Assembly (NCBI GenBank): GCA_963747405.1
Contig: CAVVFG010000019.1
Coordinates: 202,268-266,267, forward strand
Source: Fodinibacter sp963747405
GTDB lineage: Bacteria > Actinomycetota > Actinomycetes > Actinomycetales > Dermatophilaceae
DNA length: 64,000 nt
Direction of reading: 5' to 3'
Position numbers and translations under genes: made by a program. Each line of letters opens with the position of its first letter. Within the stretch, counting starts at the first letter, position 1. Under the pieces are notes generated by a model. It was not told the DNA's origin, made no database searches, and saw nothing but the letters and a program-made list of their open reading frames with translations. Below, one piece after another: positions 45,808 to 55,328 of this stretch.

Positions 45808-46491
45808 TCAGGAGATCTGGAGCCAGTCGTCCCAGCCGTTGTGCAGCACCAGCCAGGCGATCAGCCCGTAGCCGGCCTGCCCGGGGTGGTGCTGCACCCG
45901 GCTGGCAGCCAGGTCGCTGCTCCACTGGTCGTGGCCCATCAGCGGCGCGAAGCAGTCGACGAAGGGGATGCCGCGCCGGGCGCAGACGTCGGCCTGGGCG
46001 TCGACGAGCACCTCGAGCCGCTCGTTGAGCTCGGCGTCGTCGGTGGGCGGCGGGCTCACGACGAACGCCCCGACCCCCGAGGCGGTGGCGTCGTCGAGCA
46101 GGTTGGCGAGGTTGAGCCGGTGCCGGGCCAGGGTGATGCCGCTGACGACGTCGTTGGTGCCCACCGAGACGACGACACGGCGCTCGCTGCGCCCGGCCCA
46201 CCGCAGGGGCACCTCGGTGCCCCAGCGCTGCAGGACCTGGGCGGAGGTGTCGCCGCGCACGCCGAGGTTGTAGGCGGTCAGCTCGAGGTCGGGGTGCTGG
46301 GTTCGCCCCACGACCCGGGTCACCCAGCCCTGGCCCTTGGGGTCGCCGATCCCGGCGACGAGGGAGGCCCCGAGGAACACCAGCGCCAGGTCGCGGGCGC
46401 CCTCGGGCACCACCTGGGCCTCGACACTGGGCCGGAACTCGATCGGCGACGTCGTGTCGTCGCCCTGTTCGTCAGGCATCTGCTCGATCAC
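45808..46491 (-). CDS. SGNH/GDSL hydrolase
   Basis: The 227-residue protein has block I FLGASLVAGIGD (Ser in place of the GDS core), block II Gly in NLGVRGDTS, block III VSVGTNDVV and a C-terminal block with the HHPGQAGYGLIA His, the SGNH set. It is a lipase, esterase or acetyl-xylan/peptidoglycan esterase-like enzyme without signal peptide, so probably intracellular. The GTG start overlaps the DUF6104 stop as GTGA; an ATG 4 codons later is possible. Confidence 0.88.
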   Translation of the reverse strand: MIEQMPDEQGDDTTSPIEFRPSVEAQVVPEGARDLALVFLGASLVAGIGDPKGQGWVTRVVGRTQHPDLELTAYNLGVRGDTSAQVLQRWGTEVPLRWAGRSERRVVVSVGTNDVVSGITLARHRLNLANLLDDATASGVGAFVVSPPPTDDAELNERLEVLVDAQADVCARRGIPFVDCFAPLMGHDQWSSDLAASRVQHHPGQAGYGLIAWLVLHNGWDDWLQIS

Positions 46492-46664
46492 TCGTCCTCG
46501 TCGTCCAGGCGGGCCAACCAGGTCGCCAGCCGCTCCACGGGGACCTCGAAGTCGGGGTTGAGGTCGACGAAGGTGCGCAGCTGTTCGGCCAACCAGTCGA
46601 AGGTGACCTCCTCGTCACCCCGACGGGCCTGCAGCTCCTCGATGCCACGGTCCGTGAAGTACAC
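46488..46664 (-). CDS. DUF6104 family small protein
   Basis: The 58-residue product begins VYFTDRGIEELQARRGDEEV and contains FDWLAEQLRTFVDLNPDFEVPVERLATWLARLDD in sections. This is the DUF6104 family, widespread and uncharacterised in Actinobacteria, often beside kgd. It is acidic and helical. The GTG start lies 47 bases past the kgd stop; there is no clear ribosome site, so it may depend on read-through from kgd. It overlaps the SGNH gene by 4 bases. Confidence 0.85.
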   Translation of the reverse strand: MYFTDRGIEELQARRGDEEVTFDWLAEQLRTFVDLNPDFEVPVERLATWLARLDDEDE

Positions 46665-46711
46665 GCTGCGAGGTTACCCGTCGCGCGGGGGCCCGCTCGG
46701 CAGACCCGCGG

Positions 46712-49700
46712 TCAGCGCTCGAACGACTGTGCCACGAGCTCGGCCTGCTCGACCTGGTGCTTCTTGGTCGAGCCGGTGGCCGGCGAGGCCGACGGGGGCC
46801 GCGAGATGACGCGCAGCGTCCGCTCCTCGCCGTGCCTGACCAGCGCCTGGGGCAGGTTGAGCGCCAGGAACGGCCAGGCGCCCTGGTTCCTCGGCTCGTC
46901 CTGCACGACGACCACCTCGGCGCCGGGGTACCTCGCGAGCTCACGTGCCAGGTCGCCCGCCGGCAGTGGGTAGTACTGCTCGAGCCGCAGCACCGCGGTC
47001 GCGGTGTCACCGCGCTTCTCGCGTTCGGCGAGCAGGTCGTAGACGACCTTGCCGGCCGCGAGGAGCACGCGGGACACCTCGTTGGTGGTGCCGGAGTCGG
47101 GCATCACCGGCAGGAAGCGGCCGGAGGTGAAGTCCTGCGGCGCGCTGCTGGCGGCCTTCAGCCGCAGCATCGACTTCGGGGTGAAGACGATGAGCGGGCG
47201 GCGCGGGCGGGCGTAGGCCTGGCGGCGCAGGAGGTGGAAGTACGACGCCGGGGTCGACGGGTAGGCCACCGTCATGTTGTTCTCGGCGCACATCGTGAGG
47301 AAGCGCTCGATGCGGGCCGAGGAGTGGTCGGGTCCCTGCCCCTCGTAGCCGTGCGGCAGGAGGAGCACCACCGAGGAGCGCTGCCCCCACTTCTGCTCCG
47401 AGCTCGAGATGAACTCGTCGATGATGGTCTGCGCGCCGTTGAAGAAGTCGCCGAACTGCGCCTCCCAGAGCACCAGCGCGTCGGGCCGCTCGACGGAGTA
47501 GCCGTACTCGAAGCCCATCGCCGCGAACTCCGACAGCAGGCTGTCGTAGACCCAGAACTTGCCCTGGCCCTCACCGAGGTACAGCAACGGGGTCCACTCG
47601 GCGGCGCTCTGCTTGTCGATCAGCACCGCGTGGCGCTGCACGAAGGTGCCGCGCCGGCTGTCCTGGCCGGCGAGGCGCACCGGGGTGCCCTCCATGAGCA
47701 TCGAGCCGAAGGCGATGAGCTCGCCGGTGCCCCAGTCGATGCCGCCCTCGCGCACGCTGGCGGCCCGCTTCTCGAGCATCTGGTGCAGTTTGGGGTGCAC
47801 GGTGAAGCCGTCGGGGACGTCGACGAACGCGTCACCGATCCGGTGCAGCGCCTCGGTGCTGATGGCGGTCTCGGTGGAGGAGTGCTTGGTCGCGTCGGCG
47901 TTGCGGGCCTGGGCGGCAGGCGGCTCGAGGCCGGTGTGGCCTTCCGGGTCGGTGCCCGAGTAGCTCGCGTCGGCGGCCTCTCGCTCGGCCTCCTTCAGGG
48001 CGGCCTTGGTCTCGACGAACACGCGCTCGAGCTGCTGCTGGTAGTCGCGCAGCGCCGCCTCGGCATCCTCGACGGTGATGTCGCCACGGCCGATGAGTGA
48101 CTCGGTGTAGAGCTTGCGCACGCTGCGCTTGGCCTCGATGAGGTTGTACATCAGCGGCTGGGTCATCGACGGGTCGTCGCCCTCGTTGTGGCCGCGGCGG
48201 CGGTAGCAGACCATGTCGACGACGACGTCCTTGTGGAACTCCTTGCGGAACTCGTAGGCCAGCTCGGCCACCCGCACGCACGCCTCGGGGTCGTCGCCGT
48301 TGACGTGGAAGATGGGCGCCTGGATCATCCGGGCCACATCGGTGGAGTAGGTGGAGGAGCGCGAGCTGCTCGGCGAGGTCGTGAAGCCGACCTGGTTGTT
48401 GATGACGACGTGCACGGTGCCGCCGGTGCGGTAGCCGCGCAGCTGCGAGAGGTTGAGCGTCTCGGCCACCACACCCTGCCCGGCGAACGCGGCGTCGCCG
48501 TGCATCAGAACGGGCAGCACGGTGAAGTCCTCGCCGGCGAGGTTGAGGCGGTCCTGCTTGGCGCGCACGATTCCCTCGAGCACCGGGTTGACCGCCTCGA
48601 GGTGCGAGGGGTTGGCGGCGAGGTAGACCTTGGTGGTGCGGCCACCCTCGGCGGTGAAGGTGCCCTCGGTACCGAGGTGGTACTTCACGTCGCCCGACCC
48701 CTGCACCGAGCGGGGGTCCTGCTTGCCCTCGAACTCGCGGAAGATCTGGCCGTAGGACTTGCCCGCGATGTTGGCGAGCACGTTGAGGCGCCCGCGGTGC
48801 GGCATCCCGATGCAGACCTCGTCGAGCTTGTCCTCGGCGGCCCGCGACAGGACGCGGTCGAGCAGGGCGATGACCGACTCGCCCCCCTCGAGCGAGAAGC
48901 GCTTCTGCCCGACGAACTTGGTCTGCAGGAAGGTCTCGAACGCCTCGGCGGCGTTGAGCCGGCGCACGATGCGCAGCTGCTCCTCACGGGTGGTCTTGGC
49001 GTAGCCGACCTCGATCTTGCTCTGGATCCACTCCCGCTGTTCGGGGTCCTGGATGTGCATGTACTCCACGCCGATGGTGCGGCAGTAGGAGTCGCGCAGG
49101 ATGCCGAGGATCTTGCGCAGCTTGAGGAACGGCTGGCCGCCGAACCCGCCGGTGGCGAAGGTGCGGTCGAGGTCCCACAGGGTCAGGCCGTGGGTGGTGA
49201 CGTCGAGGTCCTGGTGGCGGCGCTGCTTGTACTCCAGCGGGTCGGTGTCGGCCATCAGGTGGCCGCGCACGCGGTAGGCGTGGATGAGCTCCTGCACCCG
49301 GGCGACCTTGTTGATGTCGTCGTCGTGCGAGGTGTCGACGTCGCGCACCCAGCGGATCGGCTCGTAGGGGATGCGCAGGCTCTCGAAGATCTCGTCGTAG
49401 AAGCCGTGCTCACCCAGCAGCAGCGAGTGGACCACGCGCAGGAAGTCGCCGGACTGGGCTCCCTGGATGATCCGGTGGTCGTAGGTGCTGGTGAGCGTCA
49501 GGATCTTGCTCACGGCGTTGCGGTTCAGGGTCTCCAGGCTCGCACCGAGCCACTCGGCGGGGTACTCGAGCGCGCCGACGCCGATGATGGTGCCCTGGCC
49601 CCGCATCAGGCGCGGCACCGAGTGGACGGTTCCGATGGTGCCGGGGTTGGTGAGCGAGATCGAGGTGCCCTGGAAGTCCTCGACGGTGAGCTTGCCGCCG

Positions 49701-50575
49701 CGGGCCTTCTTGACCATCTCCTCGTAGGCGGTCCAGAAGTGCGCGAAGTCCATCGTCTCGGCGGCCTTGATGGACGGCACGAGCAGCTGGCGGGTGCCGT
49801 CGGGCTTGGCGAGGTCGATGGCCAGGCCCAGGTTGACGTGCGCCGGCGTGATGAGCACCGGCTTGCCGTTCTCGTCGTGGCCGAAGCCGTTGTTCATCTC
49901 GGGCAGCACGCCCAGCGCCTTGACCAGGGCGAAGCCGATGACGTGCGTGAAGCTGACCTTGCCGCCGCGGCTGCGGGCGAGGTGGTTGTTGATGACGATG
50001 CGGTTGTCGATGAGCAGCTTCGCCGGCACCGCGCGCACCGAGGTGGCGGTGGGCACCTCGAGCGAGGACTGCATGTTGGTGACGACCCTCGCGCTCGCAC
50101 CGCGGATGGGGGAGGAGCTGGCGTCGCCCAGCGGGCCTGCCGCCTTGGGCGCGGCGGCCTCGCGCGGCTTGGGGGTGGTGGATGCCGGGGGCTGGGGGCG
50201 GGAGGGCGTCGCGTCCTTCGCCTCCGGGGCGGCCTGCTTCGACTCCGGGGCGGGGGCGGCCTGCTTCGCCGGGGCGGGGGCGGGCTGCTTGGCCGCCGGG
50301 GCGGGGCCGGCCGCGCGAGCCGGCGCCTTGGCCGGACCGTTGGTGGCCGAGCCGTTGCCGGACCTGGCTGCCGCACCGTCGGAGGTGCGCCGGGCCGCCG
50401 CTGCCGCGTCGCGCCCGAGCGCGCCCTCACCCGGCGTGTAGTCCTTGAAGAAGTCCCACCACGCCCTGTCGACGCTGTTGCGGTCCTTGGTGTACTGCTC
50501 GTACAGCTCGTCGACCAGCCACTCGTTGGGTCCGAAGGAGGTCAGGGGGTCGCTGGACGGGGACTGCTCGGCCAC
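46712..50575 (-). CDS. kgd: Multifunctional 2-oxoglutarate dehydrogenase/decarboxylase (Kgd, SucA-E2 fusion)
   Basis: The 1287-residue protein fuses an N-terminal E1-type helper region (ending near WWDFFKDYTPGEG), an Ala/Pro/Lys-rich linker (about 60-150), an E2-type acyltransferase domain with its catalytic His in TYDHRIIQGAQSG, and a C-terminal thiamine-diphosphate E1 domain. The E1 part shows CIGMPHRGRLNVL, GDAAFAGQG and RRRGHNEGDDPSMTQPLMY. This is the actinobacterial form that takes the place of SucA and SucB in the TCA cycle and is controlled in relatives by the FHA protein GarA/OdhI, not seen here. The start is GTG. A strong hairpin lies upstream, closing the ABC operon. Confidence 0.96.
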   Translation of the reverse strand: MAEQSPSSDPLTSFGPNEWLVDELYEQYTKDRNSVDRAWWDFFKDYTPGEGALGRDAAAAARRTSDGAAARSGNGSATNGPAKAPARAAGPAPAAKQPAPAPAKQAAPAPESKQAAPEAKDATPSRPQPPASTTPKPREAAAPKAAGPLGDASSSPIRGASARVVTNMQSSLEVPTATSVRAVPAKLLIDNRIVINNHLARSRGGKVSFTHVIGFALVKALGVLPEMNNGFGHDENGKPVLITPAHVNLGLAIDLAKPDGTRQLLVPSIKAAETMDFAHFWTAYEEMVKKARGGKLTVEDFQGTSISLTNPGTIGTVHSVPRLMRGQGTIIGVGALEYPAEWLGASLETLNRNAVSKILTLTSTYDHRIIQGAQSGDFLRVVHSLLLGEHGFYDEIFESLRIPYEPIRWVRDVDTSHDDDINKVARVQELIHAYRVRGHLMADTDPLEYKQRRHQDLDVTTHGLTLWDLDRTFATGGFGGQPFLKLRKILGILRDSYCRTIGVEYMHIQDPEQREWIQSKIEVGYAKTTREEQLRIVRRLNAAEAFETFLQTKFVGQKRFSLEGGESVIALLDRVLSRAAEDKLDEVCIGMPHRGRLNVLANIAGKSYGQIFREFEGKQDPRSVQGSGDVKYHLGTEGTFTAEGGRTTKVYLAANPSHLEAVNPVLEGIVRAKQDRLNLAGEDFTVLPVLMHGDAAFAGQGVVAETLNLSQLRGYRTGGTVHVVINNQVGFTTSPSSSRSSTYSTDVARMIQAPIFHVNGDDPEACVRVAELAYEFRKEFHKDVVVDMVCYRRRGHNEGDDPSMTQPLMYNLIEAKRSVRKLYTESLIGRGDITVEDAEAALRDYQQQLERVFVETKAALKEAEREAADASYSGTDPEGHTGLEPPAAQARNADATKHSSTETAISTEALHRIGDAFVDVPDGFTVHPKLHQMLEKRAASVREGGIDWGTGELIAFGSMLMEGTPVRLAGQDSRRGTFVQRHAVLIDKQSAAEWTPLLYLGEGQGKFWVYDSLLSEFAAMGFEYGYSVERPDALVLWEAQFGDFFNGAQTIIDEFISSSEQKWGQRSSVVLLLPHGYEGQGPDHSSARIERFLTMCAENNMTVAYPSTPASYFHLLRRQAYARPRRPLIVFTPKSMLRLKAASSAPQDFTSGRFLPVMPDSGTTNEVSRVLLAAGKVVYDLLAEREKRGDTATAVLRLEQYYPLPAGDLARELARYPGAEVVVVQDEPRNQGAWPFLALNLPQALVRHGEERTLRVISRPPSASPATGSTKKHQVEQAELVAQSFER

Positions 50576-50686
50576 GGAGGATGCGCCTCTTTCTCGGCTC
50601 GTCGGTAGTCGTTGCGGTGATCGGCCAAGCCTATCCCCGCTGCCCGCACCTCACGTCGCGGGACGGGCGAGTGGTGGGCACGTTGC

Positions 50687-50724
50687 GGCGGCCGGTCCAC
50701 CGTGGTGACGGTGGGCCGGCCGCC
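50687..50724 (-). terminator. Strong terminator of the ABC exporter operon
   Basis: A 15-bp stem (GGCGGCCGGTCCACC, with one G-U wobble) and 8-base loop follows the minus-strand ABC permease by about 45 bases and separates it from kgd. Confidence 0.8.
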
Positions 50725-50768
50725 GTCACCGACGTCCGCCCGACGGGGCTCCCCCCGGGCCGCGGTGC

Positions 50769-51566
50769 TCAGCTGATGTCGGCGCGCGTCATCCGCCAGA
50801 TGCCGAACCCGGCGAGCAGCACCGCGTAGGCCACGAGGGTCAGCGCGCCGCCCCACCACGCCAGGCGCACCTCGTCGGCGTTCTGCGAGATCGCGTTGAA
50901 GGCCGCACTGGTGGCGTTGGTGGGCATGAACGGCGCCACGTTCTCACGGCTGAAGTCCCAGATCGTGAGCAGCAGCCCCAGCAGCGGCTCGACGATCCAC
51001 GCCACAGCGACCCCGATGAAGAGCGCGGCGACCTGGTTGGGGATGAGGATGCCGATGCCGAGGCCGATGAGCGCCCAGAGGGCGAGCACGAGCAGGCTGA
51101 GCGCCAGGGTGCGGGCGACCTCGGCCGAGGGGAATACCGGCCGGTCGATGATCTTCAGCACGATGGCGCCGACGACGACCGACCCGGCCAGGCTCAGCAG
51201 CCCATAGAAGCCGCCGATGCCCACGAGGGCGACGGCCTTGGCCACCATCGCGCGGGCCCTGCGGGGCGTGGCCAGCAGGGTGGCGGAGATGGTCTTGTGC
51301 CGGAACTCGCCGCCGATGGCCAGGATGCCGATCGTCAGGAGGAACAGGCGGCTGATGCTGATGCCGGCGGTGTAGATCGAGTTGGCGACCTGGGTGTCGG
51401 TGCCGATGATCCGTCCGCCGCCGGGGCCGCCGGCCGCACTTGGGTTGGCGATGATGACGCCGGTGAGGGCGGCGAAGGCCGCCGCGGCGACGAAGGTGGC
51501 GATGGCCATGCCCCACCACAGCCGGGTGGTGAAGAACTTGCGCAGTTCGCTGCGGACGGCGGGCAT
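50769..51566 (-). CDS. ABC-2 type transporter permease
   Basis: The 265-residue protein has six hydrophobic segments and an ABC-2 layout: MPAVRSELRKFFTTRLWWG at the start, a periplasmic loop, then paired spans up to IWRMTRADIS. The GGEFRHKTISATLLATPRR loop after the second span is typical of the bacitracin/lantibiotic-export type. The ATG overlaps the ATPase stop by 1 base; a GTG one codon earlier is also possible. It forms an exporter with the ATPase encoded upstream. Cargo is unknown. Confidence 0.88.
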   Translation of the reverse strand: MPAVRSELRKFFTTRLWWGMAIATFVAAAAFAALTGVIIANPSAAGGPGGGRIIGTDTQVANSIYTAGISISRLFLLTIGILAIGGEFRHKTISATLLATPRRARAMVAKAVALVGIGGFYGLLSLAGSVVVGAIVLKIIDRPVFPSAEVARTLALSLLVLALWALIGLGIGILIPNQVAALFIGVAVAWIVEPLLGLLLTIWDFSRENVAPFMPTNATSAAFNAISQNADEVRLAWWGGALTLVAYAVLLAGFGIWRMTRADIS

Positions 51567-52540
51567 CACCGCTGCGCTCCTTCCTGGCCGGTCACGGCAT
51601 CCTGGCCGGGCGGCGCGCCCCCCGGCGACTCGTTACGGTTGGTGCCCTCGGTGAGCTCGAAGAACAGCGCCTCGAGGTCGGCCCGCTTGGGCTCCAGGCC
51701 GTAGATCGGCAGGCCGGCGCGCAGCGCGACGTCTCCCACCAGGCGCAGGTCGGTGGTGTCGGCGACGAGCGTGTCGTCCTTGCCGGGCGCGCTGGTGACG
51801 TCGGCGACGCGCAGGGCGCCGGCGAGTCGCTCGCGGTCGGAGGTGCGCACGATGGCGCCGGGCGCCCCCTGCAGGTCGGCCACGGCGCCGGCGCGCACCA
51901 GGCGGCCGTTGGCGATGATGACGACCTCGTCGACGGTCTGCTCCACCTCCTGCAGGAGGTGGCTGGACACCAGGATCGTCTTGCGCTGCGAGCTGAGGTG
52001 GCGCAGGAAGCCGCGCAGCCAGCGGATGCCCTCGGGGTCCAGGCCGTTCGACGGCTCGTCGAGCACGAGCACCTGCGGGTCGCCGAGCAATGCGGCGGCC
52101 AGCCCGAGCCGCTGGCGCATGCCCATGCTGTACTCACCGGCGCGCTTGCGGGCCGCGGCCGGGATCCCGGTCAGCTCGAGCAGCTCGTCGACCCGGCTGA
52201 CCGGGATGGAGCCGGCGTCGGCGAGCACCCGCAGGTGGTCGCGGCCGCTGCGCCCGGGGTGGAAGTTCGTGGCCTCGAGCGCCGCACCCACCATCGACTG
52301 AGGGGCCGGGAGGTCGACGTAGCGGTGCCCGTCGATCGTGGCGCTGCCGCTGGTCGCGTGGACCAGGCCGAGCAGCATCCGCAGGGTGGTGGTCTTGCCG
52401 GCGCCGTTGGGCCCCAGGAAGCCGGTGATCCGTCCGGGCTCGACGTCGAAGGTCAGGTCGTCGACCGCGACGAAGGACCCGAAGCGCTTGGTGAGGCCGC
52501 GGATCTCGATGGTGGCTCCCGTCGCGGACGTGGTGCTCAT
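51566..52540 (-). CDS. ABC transporter ATP-binding protein (BcrA-like)
   Basis: The 324-residue ATPase has Walker A GPNGAGKTT, signature YSMGMRQR, Walker B VLVLDEPSNGLDPEG and the switch His in VSSHLL. The DRI/BcrA-type C-terminal domain (about 210-300) includes VRTSDRERLAGAL, followed by a Gly/Pro tail. The upstream region is short (140 bases to the divergent CNNM gene). It is most similar in layout to the small antibiotic-resistance exporters, but no resistance is shown. Confidence 0.9.
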   Translation of the reverse strand: MSTTSATGATIEIRGLTKRFGSFVAVDDLTFDVEPGRITGFLGPNGAGKTTTLRMLLGLVHATSGSATIDGHRYVDLPAPQSMVGAALEATNFHPGRSGRDHLRVLADAGSIPVSRVDELLELTGIPAAARKRAGEYSMGMRQRLGLAAALLGDPQVLVLDEPSNGLDPEGIRWLRGFLRHLSSQRKTILVSSHLLQEVEQTVDEVVIIANGRLVRAGAVADLQGAPGAIVRTSDRERLAGALRVADVTSAPGKDDTLVADTTDLRLVGDVALRAGLPIYGLEPKRADLEALFFELTEGTNRNESPGGAPPGQDAVTGQEGAQR

Positions 52541-52679
52541 GGGGTACCTCGAGGTGTCATGTCCCGATCCTTGCAGCCTCCCGTGGCGTCAGGGTCAACC
52601 CCCCGGTGGATACGGCTCCGTCGCCGGGCGGACCCGCAGGTCGAGGAACGGCGCGGCGCCCCCATACGATGGTCCGATC

Positions 52680-54017
52680 ATGACCCCATGGCTGCTGCTG
52701 CTCCTCGGCGTCGTCCTCACCGTGGGCACGGCCCTGTTCGTCGCGGCCGAGTTCTCGCTGGTCGCGCTGGACCGGCCCACGGTGCAGCAGGCCGTCGACG
52801 AGGGTGAGCCCGGGGCGCGCTCGGTGCTGACCTCGCACCGGCGGCTGTCGACCCAGCTCTCGGCGTGCCAGCTCGGCATCACGCTGACCACGCTGGTGCT
52901 CGGCTTCATCGCGAGCCCGTCGGTCGGCGCGCTGCTCATGGGGCCGCTGCAGTCAGTGGGGTTGTCGGAGTCGGCGGCCTCGTCGGCGGCCTCGGTGCTC
53001 GCCATGCTCATCGCCACCGTGTTCTCGATGATCGTCGGCGAGATGGTGCCCAAGACCCTCGCCGTGTCCCTGCCCATGGCCACGGCCAAGGTCGCGGCCG
53101 GCCCGGTGCGCTGGTTCGGCATCGCGATGAAGCCGATGATCCTGCTGCTCAACGGCGTCGCCAACCGCACCCTGCTGGCGCTCGGCATCGAGCCGCAGGA
53201 GGAGCTCTCGGCAGCCCGCAGCCCGGCCGAGCTGGCCTCCCTCGTGCGCTCCTCGGCCGAGGCGGGCACCCTCGACCGCAGCACCGCCCGGCTCGTCACG
53301 GCATCCCTGGGGTTCGCCGACCAGACCGCCGCCGACGTGATGACGCCACGGTCGCAGGCCACCTCGATCGAGCGCACCGCCACCGCCGCCGACGTCGTCG
53401 CCCTGGCGCGGCGCACCGGGCACTCCCGCTTCCCCGTGGTGGGGGCCGACTGGGACGACATCGACGGCATCGTGCATGTCAAGAAGGCGATCGCCGTGCC
53501 GTTCCACCGCCGCCCCGACGTCCCCGTGTCGGCGCTGATGGGCCCCGCCGTGCTCGTGCCCGAGACATTGCGCCTCGACCCGCTGCTGCTCCAGCTGCGC
53601 CAGGGTGGCCTGCAGCTCGCGGTCGTGGTCGACGAGTACGGCGGCACCTCGGGCGTCGTCACGCTCGAGGACCTCGTCGAGGAGATCGTCGGTGAGGTGA
53701 GCGACGAGCACGACCGCTCGCAGACCACGGGGCGCCAGCTGCGCGACGGGGCCTGGACGGTGCCGGGGCTGTGGCGGCCCGACGAGGTGCGCAGCCGCGT
53801 CGGGGCGGACATCCCCGACGGGCCCGCCTACGAGACGATCGGGGGCTGGGTGATGTCGACCCTGGGGCGGGTGCCGGCCGTGGGCGACACGCTGCCGGTC
53901 GACGGCTGGACCGCCCGGGTCGTCGACATGGACGGACACCGGGTCGACCGGGTGCGCCTGGAGCGCACCGAACCCGCGCCCACCGACGGTGACGACGAGC
54001 CGGAGGACCGGTCGTGA
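52680..54017 (+). CDS. CNNM/CorC-type membrane protein with CBS pair (first)
   Basis: The 445-residue protein has a DUF21/CNNM domain (about 1-190, four hydrophobic segments, first FVAAEFSLVALDR; the motif GEMVPKTLAV), a CBS pair (about 200-335; VMTPRSQATS, HSRFPVVG, DEYGGTSGVVTLEDLVEEIVGE) and a C-terminal CorC_HlyC domain (about 350-430). Such proteins are linked to Mg2+/Co2+ efflux; the older hemolysin name is not meaningful. It is coupled by GTGA to a second member. Confidence 0.92.
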   Translation: MTPWLLLLLGVVLTVGTALFVAAEFSLVALDRPTVQQAVDEGEPGARSVLTSHRRLSTQLSACQLGITLTTLVLGFIASPSVGALLMGPLQSVGLSESAASSAASVLAMLIATVFSMIVGEMVPKTLAVSLPMATAKVAAGPVRWFGIAMKPMILLLNGVANRTLLALGIEPQEELSAARSPAELASLVRSSAEAGTLDRSTARLVTASLGFADQTAADVMTPRSQATSIERTATAADVVALARRTGHSRFPVVGADWDDIDGIVHVKKAIAVPFHRRPDVPVSALMGPAVLVPETLRLDPLLLQLRQGGLQLAVVVDEYGGTSGVVTLEDLVEEIVGEVSDEHDRSQTTGRQLRDGAWTVPGLWRPDEVRSRVGADIPDGPAYETIGGWVMSTLGRVPAVGDTLPVDGWTARVVDMDGHRVDRVRLERTEPAPTDGDDEPEDRS

Positions 54018-55066
54018 GCGGCTGGTTCGTGGTGCTGGTCACCCTCGTGCTGCTGGCCGCCAACGCGTTCTTCGTCGGCGCCGAGTTCGCCGCCATGTCG
54101 GCCCGGCGCAGCCAGCTCGAGCCGCTGGCCGACGCGGGCAGCAAGCGGGCGAAGGTGGCCCTCGACGCCATGCACCGCACCGGGCTGCTGTTGGCCACAG
54201 CCCAGCTCGGCATCACCGTCTGCTCGGTGCTGCTGGGTGCGGTGTCGGAGGCTGCGCTGCACCACGCGCTGGTGCCCGTCGCGGAACGGCTGGGGGTCTC
54301 CGAGGGCGTCGCGGACGCCGTGGCGCTGGTCATCGCGCTCGCCATCGTGGTCTTCCTCCACGTCGTGTACGGCGAGATGATCCCCAAGAACATCTCGATC
54401 GCCCGGCCCGAGCGCTCCGCGGTGGCCCTGGTGCCGGCGCTGGTGATGGTCGCGCGGGTGCTGGCGCCGGTCATCGCGGCCATGGACTGGCTCTCGAAGG
54501 CCGGCATCCGGCTGTTCGGGGTCGAACCGAAGGACGAGGTGGCGTCGGCGTTCACGGCGGAGGAGGTCGCCCACATCCTCGACGAGTCGCGCGAGGAGGG
54601 CCTGGTCGAGGACGAGCACTACGAGCGGCTCGGCGCCGCGCTGGAGTTCAGCGACAAGGATGCCGCCGACGTGGGCGTGCCGCTCGCCGGGCTGGTCACC
54701 GTGACGGGTGCCGCGACCCCGCTCGACATCGAGCGGCTCGTCGCCCGGCACGGCTACTCGCGCTACCCGGTGCTCGACGAGGACGGGGACCTCGGGGGCT
54801 ACCTGCACCTCAAGGACGTGCTGTACGCCGACGAGGTCGAGCGGCTCGAGCCGGTGCCCGCCAAGCGGGTGCGCCGGATGGCGAACGTGCGGCGCGACGA
54901 CGAGGTGGAGTCGGTGCTGCAGACGATGCAGCTCACCGGCTCGCACCTGGCCCGGGTCGTGGCCGACGACGGCCAGGTGGTCGGGGTGGTCTTCCTCGAG
55001 GACGTCATCGAGGAGCTCGTCGGAGAGGTGAGCGACTCCTCGCACGGTGAGGCCCGCCGGCGCTGA
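54014..55066 (+). CDS. CNNM/CorC-type membrane protein with CBS pair (second)
   Basis: The 350-residue protein is a shorter relative of the gene before: DUF21 domain (FVGAEFAAMSARR, four spans, YGEMIPKNISIAR) and a CBS pair (about 190-330; GYSRYPVLDEDG, VVGVVFLEDVIEELVGEVSD). It lacks the C-terminal CorC_HlyC domain. The first CBS motif is altered (DVGVPLAGLV, without the usual MTPR). It likely forms a heterodimer with its upstream partner, as in other Actinobacteria with tandem genes of this type. Confidence 0.92.
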   Translation: MSGWFVVLVTLVLLAANAFFVGAEFAAMSARRSQLEPLADAGSKRAKVALDAMHRTGLLLATAQLGITVCSVLLGAVSEAALHHALVPVAERLGVSEGVADAVALVIALAIVVFLHVVYGEMIPKNISIARPERSAVALVPALVMVARVLAPVIAAMDWLSKAGIRLFGVEPKDEVASAFTAEEVAHILDESREEGLVEDEHYERLGAALEFSDKDAADVGVPLAGLVTVTGAATPLDIERLVARHGYSRYPVLDEDGDLGGYLHLKDVLYADEVERLEPVPAKRVRRMANVRRDDEVESVLQTMQLTGSHLARVVADDGQVVGVVFLEDVIEELVGEVSDSSHGEARRR

Positions 55067-55145
55067 GTGGTGCTGCCGCGAACAGTGCCGCGACCGGACG
55101 TGGCCGGACAGGTGTAGGGCGCCCGTGGGCGGGCAGGACCGTGGC

Positions 55146-55328
55146 ATGCGCCTTCGCGACCACGACCGGGCCGACCTCGCCCTCGCCGCCCTGACCCTGA
55201 CCGTCACCACGGCCGCGGCCGTCAGCGAGACGGTCCGCTGGGGCGTTCGGCGGCGTCGCGCGTCCGCGGCACGCGGGCGCCGCTCGGGCTACGGACGTGA
55301 CCGTTCGCCATCCACGGTGCGCAGGTAG
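55146..55328 (+). CDS. Possible small basic membrane protein
   Basis: A 60-codon frame begins MRLRDHDRADLALAALTLTVTTAAAVSE in pieces and ends with an Arg-rich tail. It would have one weak hydrophobic segment. A weak ribosome site (AGGA) lies 8-10 bases upstream. The last 40 bases overlap the convergent response regulator. I do not recognise the family, and the Arg-rich end could be shadow translation. Confidence 0.3.
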   Translation: MRLRDHDRADLALAALTLTVTTAAAVSETVRWGVRRRRASAARGRRSGYGRDRSPSTVRR